Part shown: in pieces, positions 9,479 through 17,957 of the stretch | How the letters are laid out: each line of letters starts with the position of its first letter | Numbering within the stretch: position 1 is the first letter of the stretch | DNA from: Mycobacterium ahvazicum | GTDB taxonomy: Bacteria > Actinomycetota > Actinomycetes > Mycobacteriales > Mycobacteriaceae | Length of the DNA stretch: 64,000 bases | Assembly: GCF_900176255.2 (NCBI RefSeq) | Contig: NZ_FXEG02000002.1 | Location: 1,364,001 to 1,428,000 of the forward strand | Direction of reading: 5' to 3' | Notes under the pieces: generated by a model | Told to the model about the DNA's origin: nothing | Database searches by the model: none | Seen by the model: the letters and a program-made list of their open reading frames with translations, nothing else | Position numbers and translations under genes: made by a program

Positions 9479-10891
9479 ATGCGACGCGTGCACGCTTTCG
9501 GTGACGACGCCCTCGGTGATCTCGACGCCACCGGCCTGGCCGAGGCCCTCCGGGCCGGCCGGGTCGGCAGAACTGAGGTGGTCGAAGCGGCGATCGCTCG
9601 CACCGAGGCCGTCAACCCCGCGCTGAACGGCTTGGCGTACAAGGCATTCGAGCAGGCACGGGCGACCGCGTCGGCCAATCCCGCGAGCGATCGGTTTTTC
9701 GAGGGCGTCCCGACGTTCCTGAAGGACAACGTCGACGTCGCGGGGCAACCGACGATGCGCGGTGCCGACGCGTGGGCGCCGCGCAATGCCGTCGCCGACG
9801 GCGAGTTCACCGCGGTGTATCTGGCCACCGGGCCGACGTCGCTGGGCAAAACGCAGATGTCGGAGTTCGGTTTCAGCGCGGCCGCCGAGCATCCCCGCCT
9901 CGGGCCGGTGCGCAACCCCTGGGACACCGATTACACGGCCGGGGCCTCCTCGTCGGGCTCGGGTGCGTTCGTCGCCGCTGGGGTGGTGCCGATCGCACAC
10001 GCCAACGACGGTGGCGGCTCGATTCGAATTCCGGCCGCCTGCAACGGGATTGTCGGTCTCAAGCCGTCGCGCGGTCGGCTGCCGCTGGACGCCGAATTGC
10101 GCCGGATGCCGGTGGGCATCGTCGCCAACGGCGTGCTGAGCCGCTCCGTGCGCGACACCGCGGCGTTCTATCGGGAAGCCGAACGCATCTGGCGCAACGC
10201 CAAGCTGGCACCCATCGGAGACGTCACCGGGCCCGGCCGGCAGCGGTTGCGGATCGCGGTGGCCACCGGCTCGGTGCGGCGCGAGTGCGGCCCGGAACTG
10301 CGGGAGCTGACCCTCAAGACCGCCGGGGTGCTCGAAGAGCTGGGGCACCGCGTCGAACACATCGACCATCATCCGGTGCCGGACAGCTTCGTCGATGACT
10401 TCATCTTGTACTGGGGATTTCTCGCGCTGATGCAGGTGCGCACCGGGCGGCGCGTGTTCGGCAACACCTTCGACCGCACCCGGCTGGACGCCTTGACGCT
10501 GGGCCTGGAGCGCCACACCGGCCGCAACCTGCACCGGCTGCCGGCCGTGATCATGCGGCTGCGCAGAATGCGGCGGCGCAGCGCCGAGTTCTACCAGACC
10601 TATGACGCACTGCTCACCCCGACGCTCGCCGACCCGACGCCGCGAGTCGGTCACCTGGCGCCCACCGATTACCAGCAGGTAATGGACCGCCTGATCGACT
10701 GGGTGGCGTTCACGCCGCTGCAGAACGTCACCGGAGATCCGGCGATTTCGTTGCCGCTGGCCCAGTCCGCGGACGGCATGCCCGTCGGCATGATGTTCGC
10801 GGCCGACCTGGGCCAGGATGCGCTGCTACTGGAACTGGCTTACGAACTCGAACAGGCGCGGCCCTGGGCCCGGATTCAAGCGGCCGGCTAG
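9479..10891 (+). CDS. amiC: Amidase-signature family hydrolase
   Basis: A 470-residue amidase (Rv2888c, AmiC). The amidase-signature Ser-cis-Ser-Lys triad is visible: lysine in TFLKDNVDVAG near residue 81, then the Gly/Ser-rich GASSSGSGAFVAAG near residue 159 and NDGGGSIRIPA near residue 178 with the nucleophile region. It would hydrolyse a small amide to acid plus ammonia; the natural substrate is unknown. It sits 31 bases after tsf on the same strand and converges with the MarR regulator, whose stop lies directly after its own. Confidence 0.88.
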   Translation: MRRVHAFGDDALGDLDATGLAEALRAGRVGRTEVVEAAIARTEAVNPALNGLAYKAFEQARATASANPASDRFFEGVPTFLKDNVDVAGQPTMRGADAWAPRNAVADGEFTAVYLATGPTSLGKTQMSEFGFSAAAEHPRLGPVRNPWDTDYTAGASSSGSGAFVAAGVVPIAHANDGGGSIRIPAACNGIVGLKPSRGRLPLDAELRRMPVGIVANGVLSRSVRDTAAFYREAERIWRNAKLAPIGDVTGPGRQRLRIAVATGSVRRECGPELRELTLKTAGVLEELGHRVEHIDHHPVPDSFVDDFILYWGFLALMQVRTGRRVFGNTFDRTRLDALTLGLERHTGRNLHRLPAVIMRLRRMRRRSAEFYQTYDALLTPTLADPTPRVGHLAPTDYQQVMDRLIDWVAFTPLQNVTGDPAISLPLAQSADGMPVGMMFAADLGQDALLLELAYELEQARPWARIQAAG

Positions 10892-11311
10892 TCAGTCGGA
10901 GCCGAGTTTTTCCAGCATTCGCTTGAATTCGCGCTGCTGTGTCGCGGTGAGCTTGGCCAGGATGCGGTCATCGGCGTTGCGGACCGCGGTTTCCGCGCGT
11001 TTCAGCATCGTGCGCCCCTGACTGGTCAGGGTGGCCGGCAGCGCGCGTCCGGAGGACACCGACGCCGGCCGTTCCACCGCGCCAATCTCTTCCAGCCTGC
11101 GCAGCACCGTGTTCATCGCCTGCGGCGTGACGTTGGTGTTGCGGGACAGCTCGGCACTGGACAGCCCCGGCGACATGGAAAGCATTCTCAGACAAACGAA
11201 TTCGGGCAGCGTCAGGCCAATGGGACTCAATACGGCCGAAACTTCGGGTCGCAGCACGGCTCCCACCCGGTAGAGCAGATAGCCAAGCGGAGCATCTTCG
11301 GTCGCACCCAT
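10892..11311 (-). CDS. MarR-family transcriptional regulator
   Basis: A 139-residue winged-helix repressor, the same length as Rv2887, which in M. tuberculosis represses the methyltransferase gene Rv0560c and influences drug susceptibility. The sequence shows the MarR dimerisation helix (LGYLLYRVGAVLRPEVSAVL), the recognition segment LSSAELSRNTNVTPQAMNTVLRRLEEIGAVERP and the wing SSGRALPATLTSQGR. The ATG at 11311 was preferred to an upstream in-frame start because it gives the family length. The cognate ligand is not deducible. Confidence 0.88.
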   Translation of the reverse strand: MGATEDAPLGYLLYRVGAVLRPEVSAVLSPIGLTLPEFVCLRMLSMSPGLSSAELSRNTNVTPQAMNTVLRRLEEIGAVERPASVSSGRALPATLTSQGRTMLKRAETAVRNADDRILAKLTATQQREFKRMLEKLGSD

Positions 11312-11513
11312 GTCAGCGATACTGACATATCCCGCCGGCGGGCCGGCGTAAGCACGGCCAGAGGATGGGCGATTGCATGCGGCGAATGCGAAGTAACAGG
11401 CGCTTGAACGTCGCGACAATTCGGCGCTCACAGCGCGCCGCGTCGTTTAGCGTGCGGACGCCGATGGGTAACGCCTGTTGTCGGAGGGAACACGAGTTAC
11501 CAAGGGGATCACA

Positions 11514-11987
11514 ATGACACTTACCAGGACGACAGTGAAAGCGGCTCTGAGCGCTGTGGGGATTGCGGGCGCGAGCATCTTGATGGCGCCCATGGCCGCT
11601 GCCAACGTCCAGAGCTACGGAGCCACCGAACGGGCCGTCGATGGCCCACTGATCACCGACTACACCGTCAGCAATCTGGCGCCGACCGACGTGACGATTC
11701 CCGGATACCAACCGGCTGGGCAGCTGTACCGGGCCGATGTGACGGCGAAATCGGTTGCCGGAAACGTCCAGCCCCAGATGTCCCGCTTCATGGCCAGGGC
11801 GTTCAACGGCACGGTTTACCCCGTGCTCAACACCAGGCCGGTGCCCGACGGCCTTGACCCTCGTCCGATCGATCAGGGCCAACAGACGTCCGGCGAACTG
11901 TACTTCGACGTAACTGGCGAGCGGCCGGTCGGCTTGGTGTACACCGACAAGGACGACGATTTCCTGGTCTGGACGCGCCACGTTTAG
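11514..11987 (+). CDS. Secreted MPT63-like protein (DUF1942), copy 1
   Basis: A 157-residue exported protein with a clear Sec signal peptide (KAALSAVGIAGASILMAPMAAA, cleavage near residue 29-30) and a mature domain of the MPT63/DUF1942 beta-sandwich family, seen in TDYTVSNLAPTDV, GQLYRADVTA and SGELYFDVTGE. MPT63 (Rv1926c) is an abundant secreted antigen of unknown function. The start is ATG at 11514, preceded by AAGGGGA. A strong intrinsic terminator follows 26 bases after the stop, so it is a single-gene transcript. Copy 2 lies 297 bp downstream. Confidence 0.85.
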   Translation: MTLTRTTVKAALSAVGIAGASILMAPMAAANVQSYGATERAVDGPLITDYTVSNLAPTDVTIPGYQPAGQLYRADVTAKSVAGNVQPQMSRFMARAFNGTVYPVLNTRPVPDGLDPRPIDQGQQTSGELYFDVTGERPVGLVYTDKDDDFLVWTRHV

Positions 11988-12284
11988 CCCGCTCGAACTG
12001 CGAATTCGCGAGAAGTTCCCCGCGCTGTTTACGCGCGGGGAACTTTGTTTTGCGCGGTGGAACTCAACTGTGGCATTTGGGGCTGAACTTATGCTTTGAG
12101 GTTTGTGCGCATTCTGTGGCGAATTGATTTGCGCCGACGAATTACGACGTTTCTGCAGTTCATTGCTTTGATGTTTGGGGCTGACAAGGATTGGATATGC
12201 GGCAGAGGTGCGGTGATAACCCGTGCCGGAGGGAAATCATCGCGACGAAACAATGGTAAAGATTGAATTGAGAGGTATTTAGCA
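11988..12284 (+). promoter_or_regulatory. AT-rich spacer and likely promoter region of the second MPT63-like gene
   Basis: After the terminator at 12013-12051 the sequence to 12284 is clearly richer in A and T than its surroundings (runs such as ttgatttgcg, tgctttgatgtttgggg, ggtaaagattgaattgagagg). The last part has GAGAGG (12267-12272) before the ATG at 12285. It most likely carries the promoter and leader of the downstream secreted protein; I cannot name a sigma factor. Confidence 0.4.
12013..12051 (+). terminator. Strong intrinsic terminator after MPT63-like copy 1
   Basis: Perfect 13-bp stem AAGTTCCCCGCGC / GCGCGGGGAACTT (12013-12025 with 12033-12045), a 7-base loop TGTTTAC and a T-rich tail TTTGTTTT. 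This is a textbook Rho-independent terminator, unusual in mycobacteria, where U-tracts are often missing. Confidence 0.9.
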
Positions 12285-12854
12285 ATGAAGTTCACTTCAA
12301 ATGCTATGAAATCGGTGATCGGAGCCGCCGGTATTGCTGCTGTCAGCGCTTTCACCGCGGCCACCGCGTCCGCGGCGCCCAACATCCAGGGCTTCGGCAC
12401 TAGCCAGCAGCTGGTCGCGGGGCCGCTGATCACCAACTACACGGTGAGCAACCTGCAGCCAAGCAATGTGGCGATCCCGGGGTACACGCCGAAGGGCACG
12501 CTCTACCAGGCGGACGTCACGGCCCGGTCGGACGGCGGCCTGGTCACCCCGATGGTCAACGACTTCATTGCCCGTGGGCCCAACGGCCAGAACTACCGGG
12601 TGATCGACAAGGTCGGGGCCCCGGGCAGTCTGAACCCGGCGCCGATTCCGCAGGGCAGCGAGTCGACCGGCACGCTGTACTTCGACGTGACCGGCGCACC
12701 GCCGAACGGCGTGGTCTACAACGAGGGCACCCAGGACATCCTGATCTGGACGTCGAACATGCAGGGAGGCTCGGAGCCGGGTGCGGCGCCGAACGCCACC
12801 CCGGCGCCCGGTCAGCCGCCGGCCCCGGCGCCGAACGCGCGCGCGAACACCTAA
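12285..12854 (+). CDS. Secreted MPT63-like protein (DUF1942), copy 2, with Pro/Ala tail
   Basis: A 189-residue exported paralogue of the preceding gene. The signal peptide (KSVIGAAGIAAVSAFTAATASA) leads to a mature MPT63-like domain with the same landmarks as copy 1: GPLITNYTVSNLQPSNVAIPGY, GTLYQADVTAR and TGTLYFDVTGAPPNGVVY. Unlike copy 1 it adds about 30 residues of Pro/Ala-rich tail (PNATPAPGQPPAPAPNARANT) of the kind seen on wall-associated or glycosylated mycobacterial exports. A perfect 16-bp hairpin follows. Function unknown; probably arose by tandem duplication. Confidence 0.85.
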   Translation: MKFTSNAMKSVIGAAGIAAVSAFTAATASAAPNIQGFGTSQQLVAGPLITNYTVSNLQPSNVAIPGYTPKGTLYQADVTARSDGGLVTPMVNDFIARGPNGQNYRVIDKVGAPGSLNPAPIPQGSESTGTLYFDVTGAPPNGVVYNEGTQDILIWTSNMQGGSEPGAAPNATPAPGQPPAPAPNARANT

Positions 12855-12879
12855 GGCTGGTACAGGCCTAGTCGCTGAC

Positions 12880-12916
12880 GAACTCCCCGCGCCACTCACC
12901 GTGGCGCGGGGAGTTC
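12880..12916 (+). terminator. Perfect 16-bp hairpin after MPT63-like copy 2
   Basis: GAACTCCCCGCGCCAC at 12880-12895 pairs completely with GTGGCGCGGGGAGTTC at 12901-12916 around a 5-base loop. The tail is short of U, so it is an I-shaped mycobacterial-type terminator. The stem core is related in sequence to the copy 1 terminator (AACTCCCCGCGC versus AGTTCCCCGCGC). Confidence 0.85.
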
Positions 12917-12996
12917 TGCGTTGACAGTGATTGCCCAGGTTTATTCACCGGGTGATTCACCGAATTGCCGGCGGCTCAATGGGGTACCCGGCAGAA

Positions 12997-13932
12997 ATGA
13001 GTTACACAGATCACAGGCCGGCCGCGGTGCGCGAACAAGCTCAAGAACACGCCGAACAGGCCCGCGAGATGATGGAGGAAAAGCGCGACGCGCTGCGCGG
13101 GGGATTGAGCGGCTGGGTGGCGCAGCAGGCCGCCCGCTGGGATCTGCGCGGCCAAGACGAATCCACTCTGCAACGCCAGAAGTTTGTGTGGAATCTGTTG
13201 GTCGACTATTGGTTTCGCATGGAGATCGACGGCTGGGAGAACATCCCCGAGCCCCCGGCGCTGCTGGTCGGGATCCACTCCGGCGCCCCGTTCGTCTGGG
13301 ACGCGTGGACGGTCGGTCTGCAATGGTGGCGGCGCTTCGGCCCGGACCGCACGTTGCACGGCACCGCTCACGACGCGTTGATGGCGATCCCGCTTTTCGG
13401 CCGTTACTTCCGTTCGATGGGTGTGCTTCCGGCCGCTCCCGACGCCATCGCCACCGCGCTGGCCGAGGGGCGAGACGTCGCGCTATGGCCTGGCGGAGAA
13501 GTGGATTCGCTGCGTCCCTGGGCCGAACGCGACCGCGCCAACCTGGCGGGGCGCACAGGCTTCGTGAAGATGGCGATTCGCGCCGGGGTGCCGATAGTGC
13601 CGATCGCCACGGTCGGCGGCGCGGACGCGATGCCGGTGCTGATCCGCGGTGACGGCCTGTCCAAGGCATTGCGACTGGATCGGCTGTTGCGGCTCAAGGT
13701 CTTTCCGCTGGCGGTCTCGCTGCCGTGGGGCATCGCGCCGGCCGCACTTCCGCAGCTGCCGTTACCCGCCAAGATCAGGACGCGGTTCATGCCGGCGGTG
13801 GAGCTGGATCACGATCCCGCGCGTGCCGAGGACGACGATTACGTCGACGCGAAGTACCGGGAGGTGCAAGACGCCATCCAGCAAGGTATGGATGCGCTGG
13901 CGCGCAAGCGGGCGCTACCGCTGTTCGCGTGA
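12997..13932 (+). CDS. Lysophospholipid/monoacylglycerol acyltransferase-like protein
   Basis: A 311-residue protein of the LPLAT superfamily, MGAT-like branch. The acyltransferase His block is GIHSGAPFVWDAW near residue 90, in which His and Asp are further apart than in the classical HxxxxD. A second block, ALWPGGEVDSLRPW near residue 164, matches the family PEG-like motif, and GFVKMAIRAGVPIVPI near residue 189 is typical. An N-terminal amphipathic, Gln/Glu-rich helix precedes it. It would acylate a glycerol lipid at the membrane; substrate unknown. ATG at 12997 is one of two plausible starts (12979 also in frame). Confidence 0.75.
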   Translation: MSYTDHRPAAVREQAQEHAEQAREMMEEKRDALRGGLSGWVAQQAARWDLRGQDESTLQRQKFVWNLLVDYWFRMEIDGWENIPEPPALLVGIHSGAPFVWDAWTVGLQWWRRFGPDRTLHGTAHDALMAIPLFGRYFRSMGVLPAAPDAIATALAEGRDVALWPGGEVDSLRPWAERDRANLAGRTGFVKMAIRAGVPIVPIATVGGADAMPVLIRGDGLSKALRLDRLLRLKVFPLAVSLPWGIAPAALPQLPLPAKIRTRFMPAVELDHDPARAEDDDYVDAKYREVQDAIQQGMDALARKRALPLFA

Positions 13933-13962
13933 GGTTCGAATGTGATTGAACCCCAACGCGGT

Positions 13963-14694
13963 TCAGTGCTGGCCGCGGCCGTTGAGCTCTGGGCTCCCCG
14001 CGGCGTCGTTGACGACCCACTGCGGGTGCGGTGGCGTCACCGCCATGTAACCCACGCCGCGGACGGTGTCGACCATCGATTCGTGTTCGGGCCCGAGCTT
14101 CGCGCGTAGCCGCCGCACGTGAACGTCGACGGTGCGCACGCGTCCATTGGCGTCGTATCCCCATACCTCGTGCATCAGCCGCGTGCGGCTGAACGCCCGA
14201 CCGGCATGTTGCACAAGGAAATTCAGCAATTTGAATTCGGTAACCGTCAGGCTGAGATCCTTGCCGTCCAGGGATCCGGCGAAACTCGACGGGTGCAAGA
14301 TGAGGTCACCGAACTTCAAGCAGCCGTCCACCGCGCTGCGGCGGCGCTTGATCGCCAGACGCAATCGCGCCTCGAGCTCGTCGGCACCGGTGGCAGGCAA
14401 CATCACATCGTCGATGCGCCAGTCAACGTCCACCGACGCGAAGTGCGCGGGGGCGACGACCGCGACCACCGCGAGGGCCGGCGTGTGGGCCGTCAGGCCG
14501 CGGCAGGTACTGCGGGCCGCCGCCAAGTCGGTGCGTGCGTCGATGATCGCGACGTCAGCGCTGTCATGATGCCCGTCGAGCTGGTCGGAGAGTGGCGCGC
14601 GGCGAATCGTCTGGGTCAACGACTCGAGGGTGGGTAATGCCGACGCGAAATCGTCGGCATTGGAAAGCAGTAGCACGTCCACAGACATCTCCAA
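13963..14694 (-). CDS. OmpR/PhoB-type response regulator (GlnR-like)
   Basis: A 243-residue regulator related to Rv2884. The N-terminal receiver-like domain keeps a possible acceptor aspartate in VAIIDARTDL but lacks the usual acidic pair and conserved Lys pattern, as in the atypical GlnR-type receivers that work without phosphorylation. The C-terminal winged helix is canonical: LTVTEFKLLNFLVQHAGRAFSR, LMHEVWGYDANGRVRTVDVHVRRLRAKL and VDTVRGVGYM. No histidine kinase is adjacent, so it is an orphan regulator. Target genes are not evident. Confidence 0.85.
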   Translation of the reverse strand: MEMSVDVLLLSNADDFASALPTLESLTQTIRRAPLSDQLDGHHDSADVAIIDARTDLAAARSTCRGLTAHTPALAVVAVVAPAHFASVDVDWRIDDVMLPATGADELEARLRLAIKRRRSAVDGCLKFGDLILHPSSFAGSLDGKDLSLTVTEFKLLNFLVQHAGRAFSRTRLMHEVWGYDANGRVRTVDVHVRRLRAKLGPEHESMVDTVRGVGYMAVTPPHPQWVVNDAAGSPELNGRGQH

Positions 14695-14908
14695 ACCTCA
14701 TGAGGGTCTGTCGTCGCCCCCGACCGCCTCGGCACCTCAACCGGATGTCCACCAGCGCAGCGCTGAGTACCCCATTCGGGAGTTAACTATGCCTTCTCTA
14801 TTGCTCACTGGTCGGGCAATTGCCCGTTGAAGTGGGCGGTTACCGGAGCTGGCTTCGTCTGGATGGGGCCCACAACAGCCCGGAAAACAGCCCGGAAAGT
14901 CGACGGGC

Positions 14909-14930
14909 CCGGCCCGTCAACACGGGCCGG
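14909..14930 (-). terminator. Hairpin downstream of the CsbD-like gene
   Basis: CCGGCCCGT at 14909-14917 pairs with ACGGGCCGG at 14922-14930 around CAAC. It lies about 20 bases after the stop of the minus-strand CsbD-like gene and has no clear U-tract. Confidence 0.55.
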
Positions 14931-14948
14931 ACCCATCCTTCAAACAAG

Positions 14949-15188
14949 CTATTGATTGGCCTTCTGGCGCTCCTCGGCCACCTTCGCGGAGCCGCGTGCG
15001 GCCTCCGCTTCGGCTTCCTTCTTGGCCGCGTCACGCTGGGCTTCGGCCTTGTCCTGCTGGGCTTGGCCTTCGCGGGTGAGGTCCTCGCGACCGGCCAACG
15101 CGCCGACGGCCTCCTTGGCCTTGCCCTTGACGTCTTCGACGACGCCCTTGACGGCTTCCGCGGGACCAGAGTTTTCGTTGTCCGCCAT
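14949..15188 (-). CDS. CsbD-like stress protein (microaggregate-binding-protein type)
   Basis: A 79-residue highly charged, helical protein with EAVKGVVEDVKGKAKEAVGALAG at residues 11-33, the signature of the CsbD family, followed by an Ala/Glu/Lys-rich helix (AQQDKAEAQRDAAKKEAEAEAARGSAKVAEE). Mycobacterial members are small, abundant and linked to general stress; a biochemical role is not known. A strong ribosome-binding site AGGAGGAATTGATTC precedes the ATG at 15188, which fits high expression. Confidence 0.8.
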   Translation of the reverse strand: MADNENSGPAEAVKGVVEDVKGKAKEAVGALAGREDLTREGQAQQDKAEAQRDAAKKEAEAEAARGSAKVAEERQKANQ

Positions 15189-15552
15189 GAATCAATTCCT
15201 CCTCATAGGCGTACGAGGGGTGAGCGACTGACGCGCTCGCGCGATCGCTTCCGGCATACGGCGTGATTCGGCCCTGCTTCTCAAGACCGCAGATTTCCCC
15301 ACCGAGTGGTGCGGATTCCCAGGCCGGCGCGAGCTCAAACATCCGGCACCGGAAGCAAAGTCGCGACGCCAGCACATCCGGGCGTGACCTGCGCCGACGG
15401 TGCGCCGCTGCGGTGTGGCTCGCCGCCCGCGCAAATAATCCACCCCGCTGGCGCCAGATTGTGCTGCGATGGGGCAGGATGTGAACTGCCGTTCCGGGTG
15501 GGAAGCCACCGTGCTGCCGAGCTCGGGATGGCACTGTCATGCGAGGAGTCTG
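15189..15552. other. 364-bp divergent intergenic region, CsbD-like gene to pyrH
   Basis: No gene is supported here. The part next to 15188 is the leader of the CsbD-like gene. The plus-strand side carries GCGAGGAGTC before the pyrH ATG at 15553. I looked for a SigF-type pair (GGTTT...GGGTA) reading toward the stress gene and did not find one. Confidence 0.4.
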
Positions 15553-16338
15553 ATGACGCAGCCCGAGCCCACCAGCGCTAACGGCGTGCCGACATCTTCA
15601 TCCGGCCACGGACAACCCGCCAGCCAGCCGCGCGCGAAGTATTCGCGTGTGTTGCTGAAGCTCGGCGGCGAGATGTTCGGCGGCGGTCAGGTCGGGCTCG
15701 ATCCCGATGTGGTGGCCCAGGTCGCCCGCCAGATCGCCGAGGTGGTCCGCGACGGCGTGCAGGTCGCCGTCGTGATCGGTGGCGGCAACTTCTTCCGGGG
15801 TGCACAACTGCAGCAGCGCGGCATGGAGCGCACTCGCTCGGACTACATGGGCATGCTCGGCACCGTGATGAACAGCCTTGCGCTGCAGGACTTCTTGCAG
15901 AAGGAGGGCATCGACACCCGCGTCCAGACAGCGATCACGATGGGCCAGGTCGCCGAGCCCTACATCCCACTGCGGGCCGTCCGTCATCTGGAGAAGGGCC
16001 GCGTGGTCATCTTCGGGGCCGGCATGGGGCTGCCGTACTTCTCCACCGACACCACGGCCGCGCAGCGCGCGCTGGAAATCGGCGCCGATGTGGTCTTGAT
16101 GGCCAAGGCGGTCGACGGCGTGTTCACCGAGGATCCGCGGGTGAATCCCGACGCCGAGCTACTCGCCGCGATCAGCCACCGCGAAGTCATCGACCGGGGG
16201 CTGCGGGTGGCCGATGCCACCGCGTTCAGCCTGTGTATGGACAATGGCATGCCAATCCTGGTGTTCAACCTGCTGACTGACGGCAATATCGCTCGGGCGG
16301 TCGCTGGTGAGAAGATCGGAACGCTAGTCACCACTTGA
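15553..16338 (+). CDS. pyrH: UMP kinase
   Basis: A 261-residue bacterial UMP kinase (Rv2883c) of the amino-acid kinase fold, converting UMP to UDP with ATP. A Ser/Pro-rich N-terminal extension of about 30 residues precedes the catalytic start [14 protein letters not shown]. The GGGNFFRG loop near residue 76, [11 protein letters not shown] and [20 protein letters not shown] near residue 155 are all canonical. ATG at 15553 was chosen over the longer frame because it follows a GAGGAG ribosome-binding site. It heads the pyrH-frr-cdsA-rlmN run; a 77-bp repeat separates it from frr. Confidence 0.95.
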   Translation: MTQPEPTSANGVPTSSSGHGQPASQPRAKYSRVLLKLGGEMFGGGQVGLDPDVVAQVARQIAEVVRDGVQVAVVIGGGNFFRGAQLQQRGMERTRSDYMGMLGTVMNSLALQDFLQKEGIDTRVQTAITMGQVAEPYIPLRAVRHLEKGRVVIFGAGMGLPYFSTDTTAAQRALEIGADVVLMAKAVDGVFTEDPRVNPDAELLAAISHREVIDRGLRVADATAFSLCMDNGMPILVFNLLTDGNIARAVAGEKIGTLVTT

Positions 16339-16346
16339 GGGGAAGA

Positions 16347-16434
16347 CGCAGATGATCCGCGACTGCGACGATGCGAGGCGCAGCGATGTGGGGGTACCAC
16401 CCGCTTGCGGGGGAGAGGAGTGGCGCAGATGATC
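16347..16434 (+). repeat. MIRU-like 77-bp intergenic element between pyrH and frr
   Basis: The 11-mer CGCAGATGATC occurs at 16347-16357 and again at 16424-16434, exactly 77 bases apart, and the second copy contains the frr start codon. Between them lies sequence with the MIRU hallmarks (gacgatgcgaggcgcagcgatg, then ggagaggagtggcgc). From the first ATG (16352) a 26-codon frame runs to a TGA at 16430-16432 that overlaps the frr ATG. MIRUs of 51-77 bp with mini-frames overlapping neighbouring genes are known from M. tuberculosis operons. The element supplies GGAGAGGAG, the frr ribosome-binding site. Confidence 0.75.
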
Positions 16435-16986
16435 GATGAGGCTCTCTTCGACGCCGAAGAGAAAATGGAGAAGGCCGTGTCGGTGGCCCGTGACGACTTG
16501 TCAACCATCCGGACCGGCCGCGCCAATCCGGGCATGTTCTCCCGGATTGTCATCGACTACTACGGCACGACCACTCCGATCACCCAGCTGGCCAGTATCA
16601 ACGTCCCGGAGGCGCGACTGGTCGTGATCAAGCCGTACGAAGCCAGCCAGCTGCACGCGATCGAAACGGCGATTCGTAACTCCGACCTCGGGGTGAACCC
16701 CAGCAACGACGGCACCCTGATCCGGGTGGCGGTACCCCAGCTGACCGAGGAACGCCGCCGCGAGCTGGTCAAACAGGCCAAGGGCAAGGGCGAAGATGCG
16801 AAGGTCTCGGTGCGCAACATCCGCCGTAAGTCGATGGAAGAACTGCACCGGATTCGTAAGGACGGCGAGGCCGGCGAGGATGAGGTCGGCCGCGCCGAAA
16901 AAGACCTGGACAAAACCACCCAGCAGTACGTCAACCAGATCGACGAGCTGGTCAAGCACAAAGAAGGCGAGCTGCTGGAGGTCTAG
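16429..16986 (+). CDS. frr: Ribosome recycling factor
   Basis: A 185-residue RRF (Rv2882c), same length and nearly the same sequence as the M. tuberculosis protein. It splits post-termination ribosomes together with EF-G. Conserved blocks include [20 protein letters not shown] near residue 28, the hinge ISNSDLG-like [14 protein letters not shown] near residue 79 and [12 protein letters not shown] near residue 128. The ATG at 16429 lies inside the second copy of the flanking repeat, so the repeat defines its translation start region. Confidence 0.96.
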   Translation: MIDEALFDAEEKMEKAVSVARDDLSTIRTGRANPGMFSRIVIDYYGTTTPITQLASINVPEARLVVIKPYEASQLHAIETAIRNSDLGVNPSNDGTLIRVAVPQLTEERRRELVKQAKGKGEDAKVSVRNIRRKSMEELHRIRKDGEAGEDEVGRAEKDLDKTTQQYVNQIDELVKHKEGELLEV

Positions 16987-17008
16987 GGGCCGCTCAGCAA
17001 CCGAGTCA

Positions 17009-17932
17009 GTGGCAACCTCCGATGCCGGCACAGGCACCCCGCCCGACGAGCCGGCGCGGGGGGTGAAAGACACCCTGCAGAAACCCGTCAAGAAGACGTC
17101 GAGGGCCGGACGCGATCTGCCCGCGGCGATCGCGGTCGGTGCGGCGATCGGCGGGCTGCTCGTCGCGACGCTGGTCTTCGCTCCGCGCTTCTGGGTGCTC
17201 ATCGTCGCGATCGCGATTCTCGTTGCCACCCACGAGGTGGTGCGCCGGCTGCGCGAAGCCGGGTACGTCATCGCGGTCATCCCGTTGCTGGTCGGTGGCC
17301 AGGTCACCGTCTGGCTGACCTGGCCGTACCACGCCGCCGGCGCGCTGGCCGGCTTCGCCGCCACCGTGGTGGTCTGCAATGTCTGGCGGTTGTTCATGCC
17401 GGATCCCAGCCGCAGTCCGTCACCCGCCGGCTCGTCGTCGAACTACCTGCGCGACGCGTCGGCCACCGTCTTCCTGGCCGCCTGGGTCCCGCTGTTCGCC
17501 TCCTTCGGCGTCCTGCTCGTCTATCCCCACGACGGCGCGGGACGGGTGTTTTGCCTGATGGTTACCGTCGTCGCTTCCGACACCGGCGGATATGCCGTCG
17601 GGGCGCTCTTCGGCAAGCATCCGCTGGTCCCGACGATCAGCCCGAAGAAGTCCTGGGAGGGATTCACCGGCTCGCTGGTCTTCGGAATTTCCGCGGCGAT
17701 CCTGACCGCGACCCTCCTGGCCGGCAAACCAGCGTGGATCGGCGCGCTGCTGGGTCTCATCCTGGTGCTTACCTGCACGCTCGGTGACCTGGTGGAGTCG
17801 CAGGTCAAGCGGGACCTCGGCATCAAGGACATGGGCCGGCTGCTGCCCGGCCACGGCGGGCTGATGGACCGGCTCGACGGAGTGCTGCCGTCGGCCGTCG
17901 CAGCCTGGATCGTGCTGACCTTGGTCCCCTAG
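17009..17932 (+). CDS. cdsA: Phosphatidate cytidylyltransferase
   Basis: A 307-residue integral membrane enzyme (Rv2881c) that makes CDP-diacylglycerol from phosphatidate and CTP, feeding cardiolipin, PI and PE synthesis. A polar 35-residue N-terminus precedes about eight membrane segments. The C-terminal family signature is complete: [20 protein letters not shown] followed by [11 protein letters not shown] at 17009 was chosen by similarity ([11 protein letters not shown]) because the longer open frame is antisense noise over frr. It is 22 bases after frr and 25 before rlmN. Confidence 0.93.
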   Translation: MATSDAGTGTPPDEPARGVKDTLQKPVKKTSRAGRDLPAAIAVGAAIGGLLVATLVFAPRFWVLIVAIAILVATHEVVRRLREAGYVIAVIPLLVGGQVTVWLTWPYHAAGALAGFAATVVVCNVWRLFMPDPSRSPSPAGSSSNYLRDASATVFLAAWVPLFASFGVLLVYPHDGAGRVFCLMVTVVASDTGGYAVGALFGKHPLVPTISPKKSWEGFTGSLVFGISAAILTATLLAGKPAWIGALLGLILVLTCTLGDLVESQVKRDLGIKDMGRLLPGHGGLMDRLDGVLPSAVAAWIVLTLVP

Positions 17933-17957
17933 GCCGCTAGCCGATACTGGACAGAGC

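Noticed and set aside
15189..15552. A SigF promoter for the CsbD-like stress gene
   Set aside because: No GGTTT-N-GGGTA pair reading toward the gene is present in the 364-bp region.
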